Positions 42,475 to 55,000 of a DNA stretch of 64,000 nt are shown in pieces. A program made the position numbers and the translations under genes. The stretch is from positions 451,112 to 515,111 of the forward strand of contig KN805380.1 of NCBI GenBank assembly GCA_000818945.1, in the 5' to 3' direction. This DNA comes from Schizochytrium sp. CCTCC M209059. Taxonomy: Eukaryota; Sar; Bigyra; Thraustochytrida; Thraustochytriidae. Each line of letters begins with the position of its first letter. The first letter of the stretch is position 1. The notes under the pieces are model-generated. The model was given only the letters and a program-made list of their open reading frames with translations. It had not been told where the DNA came from and searched no databases.

Positions 42475-43535
42475 CTTGTGTTTTCTTCGCGTCGCTGGGG
42501 AGACTTTCCCGTGCGGGGCGCGTAGAGTTTGTTTTTTTGCCGGGTCCCAGCGCCTTTTCCTTTTCCCTTTTCTTTTTCATAGCGCGGCTCCGCACTGCAA
42601 ACTAAGCTCGGCCGCTCGACTGGCCTGGCAGCTGCAGCTGCCGCTGCTGCTGGTATGCATGCCAGCGGTGGAGGAAGTCGGTCTTCGATACTTTCTCCCT
42701 CGCTCGCGCGCGCGCGCCGCTGCCATCATGGTGGACCGGCATGAGCTGCGCGTGGCGATGAGGCAAGACGAAGCGAGGGGCGGCCAGAAGATTCTCGGGT
42801 TCAACTTGGCTTGGCTTGGCTTGGCTTGGCTTGGCTTAGCTTGGCCGGCCCCCAAAAGAAGAATGGGCGAGCTATACTAGCTAAATAGCTTGCTACGCCA
42901 GGGTCGCGTCGCGTCGCGTCGCGTCGCGTCGCGTCGTGTCGGGACGCAAGAAAGACAAAGCTAAACAAGCTAGCAAGCTAGCTCGCTCGCTAACTAAGCA
43001 AGTAAGCAATTGCTGTGGTGAGAGTGTGCGCGAAGTGAACCGCTTGGTTGCCGACGGACGCATCCTTTTCAACACTTGCGCGCTACACCTCGGGCGACGC
43101 CTCGCTCGACGCCGGCCCTGGCCGCTTTCGACGCCCCGGTCTCTGTTGTCTGTTAGACTCCTTTGCCACGGAGATTTTCGAGCTAGCCCGGTGCAGATGC
43201 CTGTCGTCCGCCGTGCTCACATTGAATGTACTGCAGCACGTTTGCGTACCGTCGTACGTCGTAAAGCTGTGCCCGTACGACAAGCATTCACACGCCCCCG
43301 ACAAGGCCGTTCCGTCACGTTCCTTAAGCTGTTGGGAAGGGCTTACCTGCCTGCCTTGCGGTGCGCGTAAGGCGCCGCGCGGGGCCCGGGCTTGCGACGG
43401 GGTCAATCTCGCCCTAGCTCGGTCCTCGCAGGCTTCATCGTCCAACTCACAAGCAAGCAATTCGTATCACAGCACACTTTGCCTTTAAGGCGTGCCTCAG
43501 CCAGGCCACGAGCACGAGCATTAGAGAGAAGGGCG
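42475..43535. other. Spacer right of the duplication
   Basis: No gene is seen. It contains GGCTT units at 42807-42845 and GCGTC units at 42903-42940, two more members of the five-base repeat theme, followed by CTAG-rich sequence. Confidence 0.5.
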
Positions 43536-44139
43536 TAAGGCAAAGCAAGGCAAGGCAAGGCAAGGCAAGGCAAGGCAAGGCAAGGCAAGGCAAGGCAAGG
43601 CAAGGCAAGGCAAGGCAAGGCAAGGCAAGGCAAGGCAAGGCAAGGCAAGGCAAGGCAAGGCAAGGCAAGGCAAGGCAAGGCAAGGCAAGGCAAGGCAAGG
43701 CAAGGCAAGGCAAGGCAAGGCAAGGCAAGGCAAGGCAAGGCAAGGCAAGGCAAGGCAAGGCAAGGCAAGGCAAGGCAAGGCAAGGCAAGGCAAGGCAAGG
43801 CAAGGCAAGGCAAGGCAAGGCAAGGCAAGGCAAGGCAAGGCAAGGCAAGGCAAGGCAAGGCAAGGCAAGGCAAGGCAAGGCAAGGCAAGGCAAGGCAAGG
43901 CAAGGCAAGGCAAGGCAAGGCAAGGCAAGGCAAGGCAAGGCAAGGCAAGGCAAGGCAAGGCAAGGCAAGGCAAGGCAAGGCAAGGCAAGGCAAGGCAAGG
44001 CAAGGCAAGGCAAGGCAAGGCAAGGCAAGGCAAGGCAAGGCAAGGCAAGGCAAGGCAAGGCAAGGCAAGGCAAGGCAAGGCAAGGCAAGGCAAGGCAAGG
44101 CAAGGCAAGGCAAGGCAAGGCAAGGCAAGGCAAGGCAAG
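43536..44139. repeat. (CAAGG)n array, about 120 copies
   Basis: This is an almost perfect five-base tandem array of about 600 bp, with variants only at the left end (CAAAG). The complementary strand reads CCTTG repeats, which have no stop codon in any frame. This gives three overlapping false open frames of PCLAL repeats. It is the longest pentanucleotide array in the window. Confidence 0.97.
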
Positions 44140-46499
44140 TAGGTACGCGTGCTCTTGGCGCCAAAAGCTGCAGCTGCAGCTGCCAGGCTGTTGCCGGTGG
44201 ATGTCTTGCGATGATGTCACACCCTCGTGAAGCAAAGCTTTTTGAGCAGAATTGCGGGCCCAGGCCAAGTCACGCCGCGTTCACAGTCCGGCCCCGGACG
44301 GAGAAGCGTCGGCGCACCAATAGCCAGCCAGTCACCAACCAGCCAACCCGCCGCTGCCGCAAGAGGAAGAAGAGAGCGCTCTTCTTTTCTTCCAACTGCG
44401 TTCCCACGTCTCCCACCGCGGCTCTGCACTTCAGGCCTCTTCCGCCACGCTAGGCGACGCATTGGGCGGCCACGACACGGGCAGATCCCGCCGGCAGCGG
44501 ACCCTGGACGGCCGCTCCGCTCCCGTGCGCATACGTGCAGCGGGCCTGCAGCCCCTGCCTTCTGCCACTGCACCAGCCGCTGGCCGTACGAAGCAGCCTC
44601 GATCCATTCGCGGAGACTGAACCCCTTCAGCGAAACAAGGACACGCGCTGCGGGTCTTGCGCGGCCCCGTACGGCGAGTGAGTCTCGGGATGACGATCTC
44701 GCTGGCTGTGGATGATGCTGGCCTTTTTTGTCGTACTGTGATGTTTTCGCATGCAACGGCGGCCAGCTGCGACAGCTGCCTTCGATGCTGCTGGTGGTGG
44801 CTGTGGCGGGCGACTGCGACTTGAATTCTAAGACGCGGCCCCGGATGCATGGGCAAAGCTCGCCCCCGCGCCAGCCTCGGAGAACGCTCGCGCGGTTGGT
44901 TCAGGGCGTGGTCGGCGACGCCTGGGTCGGCCTCGGCCGCTCGCGCCGCTCGGACAGAGGTGCGCGTGCTCGCTCGGAGCTCGAAGAACTGGCCGCAGGC
45001 GCTACCTCTGACGCTTCTAGCTGCAGCGCAGATAATGGTGCGGCAGAGAGGCACTACTAGCCGATCTCTGTCCTGCTGAAGGCAAGAAACGCCCGGATAG
45101 AACGGCGGCCAGGAGCGGCTGCCATCGTGCGAATGATGCCTCTTGGACATTGCTTAGACGGTAGTCACTGTCTAGAGTAAAGTCAGGAGGCGGACACGTC
45201 GAGGGTTGTGACAGGGCTGTAGAGGTAGAAGAACCCACTGCCTGCCAGTGCGAGCCGCAAGCCGCAAGTTTCAAGCCGCGACATCAAGTTGCCATGAGCT
45301 AGCTTGATACGTCGTCGGGGTGGCTGCCTCGCCTACCTTAGTAGATGACAATCTGTGTAATGATGCCCAGATGCCTGAGCTTTAAAGCCTTGTAAACGCG
45401 ATCAGGAGGTACAAGCTCAGGTCATGACGGAAGTCGGGCTGCGCGCGCGAGTGCCCGATTGATGAACCGCGAAAGACGATCGCTGCCGCGCTTATGACAG
45501 CTTTCGATTATTCTGCCTTCCGAATAACTTGACTTTCAAGTCATTCCACTTCCCGCCTCCTCTCTCTCCCTCTGAGGAGTTTCAGATGCTGGCTGACCGA
45601 AGACCCGACAAATTCCCCCTCCCCCCCCCCCCCACGCTAGCTAGCTATAGCCTTTTAGGCTCTCGTGGTCCACGGGAAAGAACCACGCGGTATGATGAAT
45701 TCGGAGTGATCATGTATTTGTTGGCCTGCTCAACTAATTTCATCGTTTGGACGCTGCGCCATGATAGCTGCTACATGTCTCGCCGCGATTGTCGAATCGC
45801 GAATTCAGCCTGACGTTCCCATGCTGCCATGACTTTCCTTTTCGCTGGCTCGCCACGAGCTCTCTTGGATCAAAGATTGCTGGGTGCAGCGGGGTCGGCT
45901 AAATCCGCCTTGTGTGCGCCTCTTCTTCCTCGTTTTCCGCCTCCTCTCCTCTCTGTAATGATCGATCGAAGTCGACTGTATTTTACTCGCACAAACTCTG
46001 CGACAAAAACGACAATAAGTCGAAAGCTAGGCGGGCCACGACCGTAAGCCGGCAGCCACAGCTACAACAACAGGGTAGTAATAAGCAGTGCAAGAACGAA
46101 TCGGTGACGGCCCACGCCCGCAACGCGCGCGCGCGAGAGAGAGGCAGGCAGGGTCACGAGAAACGCAGAGCAGTACCTTCGTCGAGCAATACCTTCGCGG
46201 AGGGATGATCTGGCAAAAGGGGTCGGGGTCTGAAGAGGAAGCGAGCGTCGTCTCCTGTTTGGCCCAAGATCTGAATTCATAATTGCTCGATCTTGCGCTC
46301 GGAGATCTGTTCGAGGCGTGCTTTCAGCCCCACGCACGCGCGAGCAAAGAAGACGAGGCGCGCAGACTTCACCGCAATCGCTTAATGCCTGGGCGCTTGG
46401 GCGACGGACGCCTGGGATGCCTGGGACGCCTCAGATGACGTGACCTTGTATATAGTGAGGGTCTATAAGGTGTTGATCGCGACGGGTGGAGATCAATTC
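44140..46499. other. Spacer without recognised gene
   Basis: Both strands were checked. Short open frames exist, but none has domain-like composition. There is a GC-rich part (44250-45060), then an AT-richer part with a CTAGCTAGCTA run near 45636. A C homopolymer of about 13 bases lies near 45620-45632. Confidence 0.45.
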
Positions 46500-46539
46500 T
46501 CAACAGCGAGTCGAGTAGCCGTCTTGCCACGATCGTTTG

Positions 46540-46960
46540 AACAGACGCTCCAAACCCAACCAGTCTGGCTGGCTGTAGGCTGTCGTCCGCCTTGGAGACC
46601 AAGGGCGGTAGGCGCACTCCTTTGCGCGAGGCCTGGAGGAGCAGATGCTCCAAACCCAACCGGTCTGGCTGTAGGCTGTCGTCCTCCTTGGAGACCAAGG
46701 GCGGCGGCAACAATGGTGCAGCGAGAAAGGTTGGGTTGCGCGAGGCCTGATGAAGCAGACGCTGGGAAACCAACCAGTCAGGCTAAAACCTATCGCCCGA
46801 CTTGAAGCCCAAGGGCGGTGGCAGCAATCCTGTGACGAGACAGGATTCGTTGCGCTATGACCAATTAAACAGACGCTCGAAATCCAACTATCCTGGTGGC
46901 AGTGGCAGGAATCATGTGACAAGAAAGGTTTCGTTGCGCGGGCCCCGTGCAGCGAAGTCT
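46540..46960. repeat. Degenerate tandem repeat, period 100-114 bp
   Basis: Units with the core AGACGCTCCAAACCCAACC begin at 46543, 46643, 46757 and 46871. Two of the three spacings are exactly 114 bp. Each unit also carries a TTGGAGACCAAGGGCGG-like block. On the minus strand a 289-residue frame (46500-47369) reads through it as 38-residue repeats, but the 100-bp step changes frame, so I treat it as a non-coding repeat. Divergence between units suggests an old array. Confidence 0.6.
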
Positions 46961-47506
46961 CAACGTGAACCAGTTGACACGCGCGACGCTCGACATTATG
47001 GTGTTTGTCGATGGCAGCATCTTCTACGTAAGTGGCGCTTGCGAGGTCTAAAGGTGGAGAAGGCGCATCTAGCTTTGATCGCCCCCGCCTGCATCCACGC
47101 CGGCTCAGGCCCGACCGTGTGGATGTCTTTACATGTACCTGCTTCGACATTCGTCTACAATGTTGTTGGTCCAAACTCCACGAAGGCGGCATATATAGCA
47201 GCAATAGGAGGAGGAGCCTTTTGATGCTATTCCCTGCAAGACTGTCAGTCGTTTTCATGTCCACATTGCCCCTTTCTCCCCCGGGCTGGATGGAATGACG
47301 AGCAACAACCTTGAACAATCTGTCAGTGTTGGTTGAAGAGTCAAGGTCACAAAGGAGAACGAACGTCAACTTGAAGGCGTTCTATTGCAAGAATTGTGCG
47401 AGTTCGATAACATCTGTTAGATGGTTTATACGGGACACGTGGTCAATGTAAGAATGACAAACGTGGTGCACAGCACGTTAAGTTGAAGGCACAGCAGGAA
47501 AAAGGA

Positions 47507-49981
47507 TTACATGTTCTTGGACAGGGAACCACGGCCAGAGTCATCAGACACCGAGCCGGGGGGGCTCGAAGCAGAGTCGTCGTCGTCGGAATCGAGACCC
47601 TCGGTCTGGATGATAGCCTGCGTAAGCAATTGGTAGTAAGCGACGAGACCAGCACCGACGTCTTCGCCGAAGTTACCCATGATGTTGTAGCGAGCACGCA
47701 CAGCACCGCGAAGAGCACCGAGGATGAAGGCGTTCATGAAGAAGCAGAGCCATGCAAAGGAGGTGATACCATCCCGCGCCACGCTGCTAGCAAAAAGAGC
47801 GACCCAGCCGATGAAGAAGAGCTGAACGAGAGCAGAGAGCAAAATGTTGGTAACCTTTGCCGATGGCTTGTGGTACAGACGGCTCATGACGATCCAGGTG
47901 GACCAGCCAGGAAGAATGAGGGCGCGAAGGGTTTCCCAAAGTACCTCGGCGCTGGGAACAATAGCATGGACACGGGTCTGGCTCTTGAAATGACCGCCGC
48001 AGGAGAGAGCCAAATCAAAGACGTTGAAGACACCGCCGCCAAAGTGCATTTTGAAGTCGTTGTACGAATAGTACGAGGATGGGTTGTCATGCATGACGAG
48101 GAAGCGGTGAAGACCGATCATCGAAGTGCACAGGAGGACCGTGAAGGGCAGGCCGGCAACGATCGATGCGGCCTGAAGGGCGCTGAGGGCCTCGGACTTG
48201 CCTGCAGAGAGAAGCGCAGTGGCCACGGCGCCTTCGGTGACTGCCCAGAAGACACGCTGGATCCAAAATCCCTCCTCGTCGGCGCCGTTACTGGCGAGGT
48301 GATCAACGACGAGCGATCCGGAATCAGACGAGGTGACAAAGTAGATGGCAATGGCAATGACGGCAAGCCAGCTGAGGAACGGACCATAGTCGTAGTACTG
48401 CATGAGGACATTCCACCACGAAGCGTTGCCAATGACGGTACAAACAGGCCCGATGCCCGGGTAGTCGTTGACGTAGTTCCACGTGGCTGAGGCACCGGTC
48501 TTGTCAGTAAAGTTGACGGAGACAGGCTCGGTGGGCGGGTTATAGCAGGTGGTATTCAGGATGCGGTACATGTTCTCATCGCCCTGAAAGGTACCCAGCT
48601 GGATGACCTCGAGGGCACGGTAGTAGGCGCGGATACCGGCGCCACCAAAGACGGAGAACCAAAAGAAGGCGTAGAGCAGAGGGCCAGCGAGCGTAAAGTG
48701 GATGACTTCGCGGATGGTGCGGCCCTTGGAAATGCGAGCGATGAAGAGACCGACGAAGCTGGCCCATGCAGTCCACCAGGCCCAGTAGAAGATGGTCCAG
48801 TCGTTCATCCACGCAGCGTCGGCGCCAAGACCTTGGTACTGGTCACCGTCGATGCCGCGACCGTTGCCACGGGTGAGCTGGCCAAAGGCATCGGTGGCAA
48901 AGGCAACTTCAAGGATGTTCTTCTGAAAGTACATGCCAGTGGCCTCGACGGCGAGGTTGAGGAGGAACTTGGTGTCATCGAGGAAGAGCACAAGGAACCA
49001 GAGCACAAAGCCGCACATAATAGCCGTGACAGAGAGGATCTTAATACCCACATCAAGGCCGGAGACGACGGAAATGGTGGCGACGCCAGTGACGATCCAG
49101 ATGCAGACGATGCGGGCCGTGTTCTCGGCCTCGCTATCAGGCTCAAGGTCAAGGCCGGAGAGCAGGTTGATGCCGTCGACGATCTGGATGGCACCGAGAC
49201 CGAGACTGGTACAGACACCGGACACGACGACGACGATGCTAAAGGCATCGATGGCATCACCCCAGAAGCCCCAGGTGTATCGTCCAATGACGGGAAAGAA
49301 GCAGGAGCGCATGGTGAGCGGGAGCTTCTCGCGGAAGGCGGCAATGCCGGCAGTCACGCCGACAAGAACGTAACCGGTCCATGCGCCAAAGCCCCAATGG
49401 TACAGGGTGAGGTTGATGGCATGAACTCCGTACTCGGCATCCGAGTGATAGCCGGTGTCAAAGCGGTTACCGGACAGGTGATAGAGGGGCTCACTGACAC
49501 CGTAGAAGAAGAGACCGACGGCGACACCGGCGGAAAAGATCATGGCAAAGTAGGATGCGGCGTCGAACTCGACCTCGTCCGTGGCGGAGCCGAGCTTTTG
49601 GTGTCCATAGACGACGTAGACGTAGACCATGTAGAAGAACATGATGGGCGTGGTGAAAATGTAGAACCAGGTGAATACCTTGGTGCATCCGGCCTTGGCC
49701 TGGCCGAGGGCCTCGGACGAGCCGGACGGGTCGACCATGCACCAGATGGCGAGGCCCCAGAGCACGGCGATGCCAAGGAAGCTGGTGACAGGGTTACACT
49801 TGATACCCTTGGTGTAGGGGACGGGGACGTGGAATTCCCTCATGGGGTAGTTACCGGACTCGGTGGCGTGGGCCACGCCGATGGGCACGGCCTCGCCATT
49901 GATGCTGCGCGAGGACTCCTCGGGGTCCACGTTGACCGCAGCACGCTCCTCTTCTTGCTGCTCGCCCTCGTGCTTTAACAT
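47507..49981 (-). CDS. BCCT-family osmolyte transporter 2
   Basis: This is an 824-residue paralog of the other two transporters. The BCCT signature DWTIFYWAWW lies at about 394-403 and the TM3 glycine motif AGVAVG at 151-156, followed by GVSEP. Shared N-terminal sequence (VPVPYTKGIKCNPVTS at about 52-67) precedes TM1. The outward loop after TM8 contains sequons and a conserved YNPPTEP segment. The C-terminal extension ends in the PLAC8-like stretch VRARYNIMGNFGEDVGAG and YYQLLTQ, then a 30-residue acidic/serine tail (DSDDDDSASS) that could be a phosphorylation or sorting region. Substrate is not deducible beyond the BCCT osmolyte class. A 540-bp TTTC array lies about 540 bp upstream of its ATG. 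Codon use almost lacks TTA, CTA and TCA, seen as long in-register antisense open frames. Confidence 0.95.
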   Translation of the reverse strand: MLKHEGEQQEEERAAVNVDPEESSRSINGEAVPIGVAHATESGNYPMREFHVPVPYTKGIKCNPVTSFLGIAVLWGLAIWCMVDPSGSSEALGQAKAGCTKVFTWFYIFTTPIMFFYMVYVYVVYGHQKLGSATDEVEFDAASYFAMIFSAGVAVGLFFYGVSEPLYHLSGNRFDTGYHSDAEYGVHAINLTLYHWGFGAWTGYVLVGVTAGIAAFREKLPLTMRSCFFPVIGRYTWGFWGDAIDAFSIVVVVSGVCTSLGLGAIQIVDGINLLSGLDLEPDSEAENTARIVCIWIVTGVATISVVSGLDVGIKILSVTAIMCGFVLWFLVLFLDDTKFLLNLAVEATGMYFQKNILEVAFATDAFGQLTRGNGRGIDGDQYQGLGADAAWMNDWTIFYWAWWTAWASFVGLFIARISKGRTIREVIHFTLAGPLLYAFFWFSVFGGAGIRAYYRALEVIQLGTFQGDENMYRILNTTCYNPPTEPVSVNFTDKTGASATWNYVNDYPGIGPVCTVIGNASWWNVLMQYYDYGPFLSWLAVIAIAIYFVTSSDSGSLVVDHLASNGADEEGFWIQRVFWAVTEGAVATALLSAGKSEALSALQAASIVAGLPFTVLLCTSMIGLHRFLVMHDNPSSYYSYNDFKMHFGGGVFNVFDLALSCGGHFKSQTRVHAIVPSAEVLWETLRALILPGWSTWIVMSRLYHKPSAKVTNILLSALVQLFFIGWVALFASSVARDGITSFAWLCFFMNAFILGALRGAVRARYNIMGNFGEDVGAGLVAYYQLLTQAIIQTEGLDSDDDDSASSPPGSVSDDSGRGSLSKNM

Positions 49982-50520
49982 CTTTTCTTCGGTGAGACTC
50001 TCTTCTCCAACTTGGCGTGCGTTGGCTTTCTTCTCGTTATTTGTATGCTCCCGGGGAGATCGGTCCTGTCCTGCTGGTCAAGGCCGCGTTCGCAGTTCGT
50101 GTTCGCGTCCGGGTCGAGCGATCAGCAGCCGACTCGCCGCGCCTGCCTGTGTTGCGTGCCTGCCTGCCTGCCTTCGTGGCGGCGGTCGCTCTCTTGCGGA
50201 CCGCGCGGGCTTGATCGGGTTGCGGGTTTGGGGTTTGCCGCCCGGGTTTGTTTCCTTTGTTTCCTTTGCTGTTTGTTTCCTTGATTGATCGTCGGCCTCG
50301 CGCGTCTCGGCCTCTCTCTCGCTCTCGTCAGGTCTCTGTCTCTCTCTCTCTCCCTCAATCTGTCTCCCTCTATCGATCTGTCCCCTCTGCGTCGTCCCCT
50401 CTGCGCCCGTCCGTCGCGCCCGTGCCGGTCCACTTCCCCACCGCCTCTGTCCCCTCTGGCCCTCGGTCCTTGTTTGGCGTCTATCCTCTTCCTGCGGCGC
50501 CCTTCTTCCGCCTGCGTTCT
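49982..50520. other. Upstream region of BCCT 2
   Basis: This is a gene-free 540 bp between the ATG and the TTTC array. It contains TTTCCTTTG units near 50255-50280 and CTCTGT/CTCTCT-rich sequence at 50315-50375. On the transcribed strand this is purine-rich. It should contain the promoter, but no element can be named. Confidence 0.45.
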
Positions 50521-50523
50521 GCG

Positions 50524-51065
<542 letters not shown>

Positions 51066-51704
51066 ATCTATGCTTCTTTCCATTTCCATTTTTACTCCTT
51101 TTTCCCTTTTTTTTCACGCCTCCCTCCCGGCTCCGCTCCGTTCCGCGTACGAGGCCGGCCGGCTGACTGGTTCTAGTCCAGGTGCGAGCCTGCGCTGGCT
51201 TCGCTGGACGTGACTTGGCTGCCGTCTTCGCATGCGCGCCTTGCCAGAGTCCAACCGGCCAGGCAGGCGACATGGACACTTGGACGCGCGAGGGCCGGGA
51301 GCGCCGACAAAAAACGTAGAACGGAGAAACAAGAAAAGAAAGAAAGCCAAGAAGAAAGCCAGAAAGAAAGCCAAAAAGAAAGAAAAGGAAACAGAAAAGA
51401 AAAGAGAAGTACCAGAAAAGATTGAGAACTCCTCTCGCGATCAATCCGAGCTCTGCGACCAGCATCGCCACCGCGTCCTCTCTCGCTTGCCTCCCACCCA
51501 CCTCGCGGCCGTGCGGCCATCCGCTCAGCGACCGTGGCCCACCTGCCCGGCCTGGCTATCCGCCGGCCAGCAAGCCAGCGAGGCCGGCGGCCGCGTTCCC
51601 CGCCTCGCGGAACCGGGACGTGCAGCGCCCAGGCGACAAAGGGCGCAGAAAAGCGGCGAGCCATTCGCATCGACGCCCAGTGAACCAATCGCTCCCACCA
51701 ACCT
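51066..51704. other. Spacer between TTTC and AAAC arrays
   Basis: This is 640 bp of mixed sequence with A-rich GAAAGCC units at 51325-51420. I see no gene. It separates two unrelated long tetranucleotide arrays. Confidence 0.5.
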
Positions 51705-52079
51705 AACAAACAAACAAACAAACAAACAAACAAACAAGCAAACAAACAAACAAACAAACAAACAAACAAACAAACAAACAAACAAACAAACAAACAAACA
51801 AACAAACAAACAAACAAACAAACAAACAAACAAACAAACAAACAAACAAACAAACAAACAAACAAACAAACAAACAAACAAACAAACAAACAAACAAACA
51901 AACAAACAAACAAACAAACAAACAAACAAACAAACAAACAAACAAACAAACAAACAAACAAACAAACAAACAAACAAACAAACAAACAAACAAACAAACA
52001 AACAAACAAACAAACAAACAAACAAACAAACAAACAAACAAACAAGCAAGCAAGCAAATAAATAAACAAATAAACAAAC
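51705..52079. repeat. (AAAC)n array, about 90 copies
   Basis: This is an AAAC tetranucleotide array of about 375 bp with rare CAAG variants near 51735 and a degenerate right end (AAAT, AAGC variants from 52044). The false frames read NKQT or CLFV repeats. AAAC is neither homopurine nor self-complementary, so unlike the TTTC tract it is not expected to form a triplex. Confidence 0.96.
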
Positions 52080-55000
52080 GAACAACCTAACAATCAAATA
52101 ACCGAAAAGAAAAAAGAAAAAAGAAAACCAAAAAGAAAAGATGAATGCAAACCTGCGAAAAACCAAAACTACGCCCAAGAGATTCGCCGAGTTCCCCCGG
52201 CGCCGCGCGCTGCTCCCTTCTCCTCCTCCCCGGCCGCTGTCTCGCCGGACCTGGCTGCGCCTTCCCGCCGCCCAACGCCGCCTCGCCCCGCGCCGCCCCG
52301 CCCGCCTCACGCCGCCGCCGCGCGCTTCCCGGAGCCCTGCGCGGCCTGCCCGAGCACACCTCCGGCGCCCCTCCCCCGGGCGGGCGGGCGGGCGAGCGAG
52401 CTGCGTTCGCCGGAAGCTCAGCTCAGCGAGCGGGTTGGAGGCGGCTCTGGCGAGCCGGGAGGGCCTGGCGGATCCCGCCTCCCTGCATGGACCTGGACTC
52501 TTTCCGTGCCTGGATGGCTGCCTGCCTGGCTGCCTGGCTGCCTGGCGGAACGGAGGCCGCGTGCCTGGAGCCTGGACGCTGGGAGCTTGGCTGAATGAAC
52601 AGCAACCAAAGGAGCAGGCAGCGGGAGGCAGGACAGAAAAGCGCTGGCAGCGAAGGCGGCGGCCAGAGGGCCACGGAGGGGCCGCGCCCAGTGCCACCCA
52701 TCTCGCAGGGGACGCAGAGGAAGCCGGAGGGCGCCCGCGCATCATAATGGGACAGAAACTGGCTAGCCCTCATTGGGACGAAAGCGTGTAGTCTCCTTTG
52801 GCAGAAGCTACGTCACAGGCGGCTCAGCGCCTGAGACACTACTCGGCCTTCTCCACCAAGCCTGCGCATACCACGACTTTCGCTGGCTCATGTCTCCACA
52901 CAGCTGCCGCGTGCCTCACTTCATATCGGGCTCAGTGGCGATACTCTCACCACCCGCGGGACCGGCTCGCGCGGCTTCCCCTCACAGCGTCACTGGTGGA
53001 CCCGCACAGTGCAGTTCCGCGCAGGCTCGCCCTCGCCATAAGAGCTCAGCTCCTCCACATCATGGAAACTCGTGTCGCGAGCCGCGGTGTGGGGGCCGAA
53101 CTTGGTGAGACGATTGCATGCATCAGCACCAGCTGCGGGCACGCTGCGGTGCCTTCCCCCACCATTGGCATCCTCCACAGCCGCCAGCTGCAGGCGGCAG
53201 CTCCACCACCGCGAGCTGTGGAATCTCGCCGCCCACTGGCCCTCTCGCTCCCGCTCGCTCCCAACGCCGCCATTGCTGCGCACGAGCCCGCTCGGCGAGC
53301 ACGCAACGCAAGCGCGCAAAAGCAGCTCTCCCTGTGCAGCAGGCAGAGGCGAGGCTGCTGCGGCGATATGGTGCCGGAGTCAATCAGGCCAGGAACTTGA
53401 GGACGCGCAGCTGGCTGCTGCTGCTGCTGCTGCGAGCGGAAGAAGAGCTTGAGGCACAGCGATGCACCGCGAGGGGAGTGGACTGGAGCAGCTAGCCCTG
53501 CCCACCCGGGTGTCTGTCAGCGGCTCCGACCTGCAGCACGTGTCCATACGCCTGCCTGCCGCGTGCTTGCTTGCTTGCTCGCTTGCTTCGCTTTGTCGCC
53601 TATCCAGTCCGGGCTCGTCCATTCCCGCGGCCGTCCACTCAATTGCAGATGCAACAGCAACAGCAACAGCACTCCAGCGCAGACGGACGCAGAGTCAGAG
53701 AGAGCGAGAGACAGACAGACAGACTGACAGACAGATCGCAGAGAGAGCGTACGTTGTACGCGCAGGAGTGACTGGTGGCGGCGCGGATTACTGGGCACGT
53801 AAATGCTGCGCCAGCACTTCAGGGCGAGCACAGCGCGTTCCTGGCAGTTCTTCTCCGCGTCATCTCGGGACGAGAGGCCCCGGGGTGTGGGACCACTCCG
53901 CGCCCCCTTCCCTCCTCTCTCGGCGGCTGCGAAGTGCCCACGACGAGCTGGCACCCTGGTGCCGGCTCAGTGGAAGATGTGAGGAAGGGCGAAAGGAAGC
54001 GCTGGCTGCGGGCCTTGCGGCTCGGAGAGAGCGGGAGAGAAAAGAAAGAAAGCATGGAAAGGAAAAAGAAAAGAAAAGAACGCTTCAAAGAAAAGAAAGA
54101 AAGCAAGAAGGAGAGCGAGTATGAATGAGCAAGAAAGAAAAGCAAGAAAGCAAGAAGGATCGGAGGCCTTTTCTTGATTATTATGCGCGCAGCAGCGGAG
54201 ACCAATTTGGTTTCAGCCGCCCCTTCCGTCTGCCGCGCGTTATTACTCCGCACCGCTGCACTGCGCGCCTGCCTGTGAGCCATCCACGGGCTGGAAGGGG
54301 CCCATCGGGAAAACCTCTGCCCGGCGAAAAGAAAAGAGAAACACACAAAGAAACAAAACAAGAATCTGAGAACCAAGAAAAGAAAAGCAAAGCAAAGCAA
54401 AGCAAAGCAAAGCAAAGCAGAGAAAAGAAAAGAAAAGCAAAGCAAAGCAAAGCAAAGCAGAGAAAAGAAAAGAAAAGAAAAGAAAAAAAATGGTGAAAGG
54501 AACGATGCAAAGCCGCCTAACGACTCGGCAAAAGCAGGGACGCGGTCGTTTAGTCCTTCCTCCGCAAGCAGCGACAGACAGCAAGACGCGACTCGACGAG
54601 CCGCGGGGCCGGACGACGCCTCGAGGCTCGGCTTTCCTCGCGCCGACGTTCCGTCGGAGCGGCCCGCGGCGGACCGGCGCCGCGACGGGTCGGCGAAGGG
54701 CAGCAACTCCGGCGCGCGGGCGACCGACAGGGCGATTTCCTTTCTTTTTTTGGGGGAACGCCGCTGAGAAAGAAAGAAAGAAAGAAAGAAAGAAAGGAAC
54801 CGGAGACAGACAGACGGAGAGATAGTCAGACAGACGCAGACCGGGAGAGGAGAGCCCGCGCGGCCGCGTTCGCTCCCGCGGCCTTGCGAAGAAAGATACC
54901 GCGCCGCTGGTCCGCGCAGGTCGGGCGCCTCCTCGCCGCCGCGGACGGACGCCGCCGCGGCAACGCAACGCACCGAAACAGCCCGAGCCGGCGCGAGAGA

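Noticed and set aside
43403..44268. Three minus-strand frames encoding PCLAL repeats (205-273 codons)
   Set aside because: Five-base CCTTG repeats contain no stop codon in any frame, so the frames follow from the repeat itself.
47483..49978. 335- and 426-codon plus-strand frames opposite BCCT 2
   Set aside because: In-register antisense shadows of the transporter gene.
51173..52745. CLFV repeat membrane-like proteins and NKQT repeat proteins
   Set aside because: These are translations of the AAAC array on both strands.
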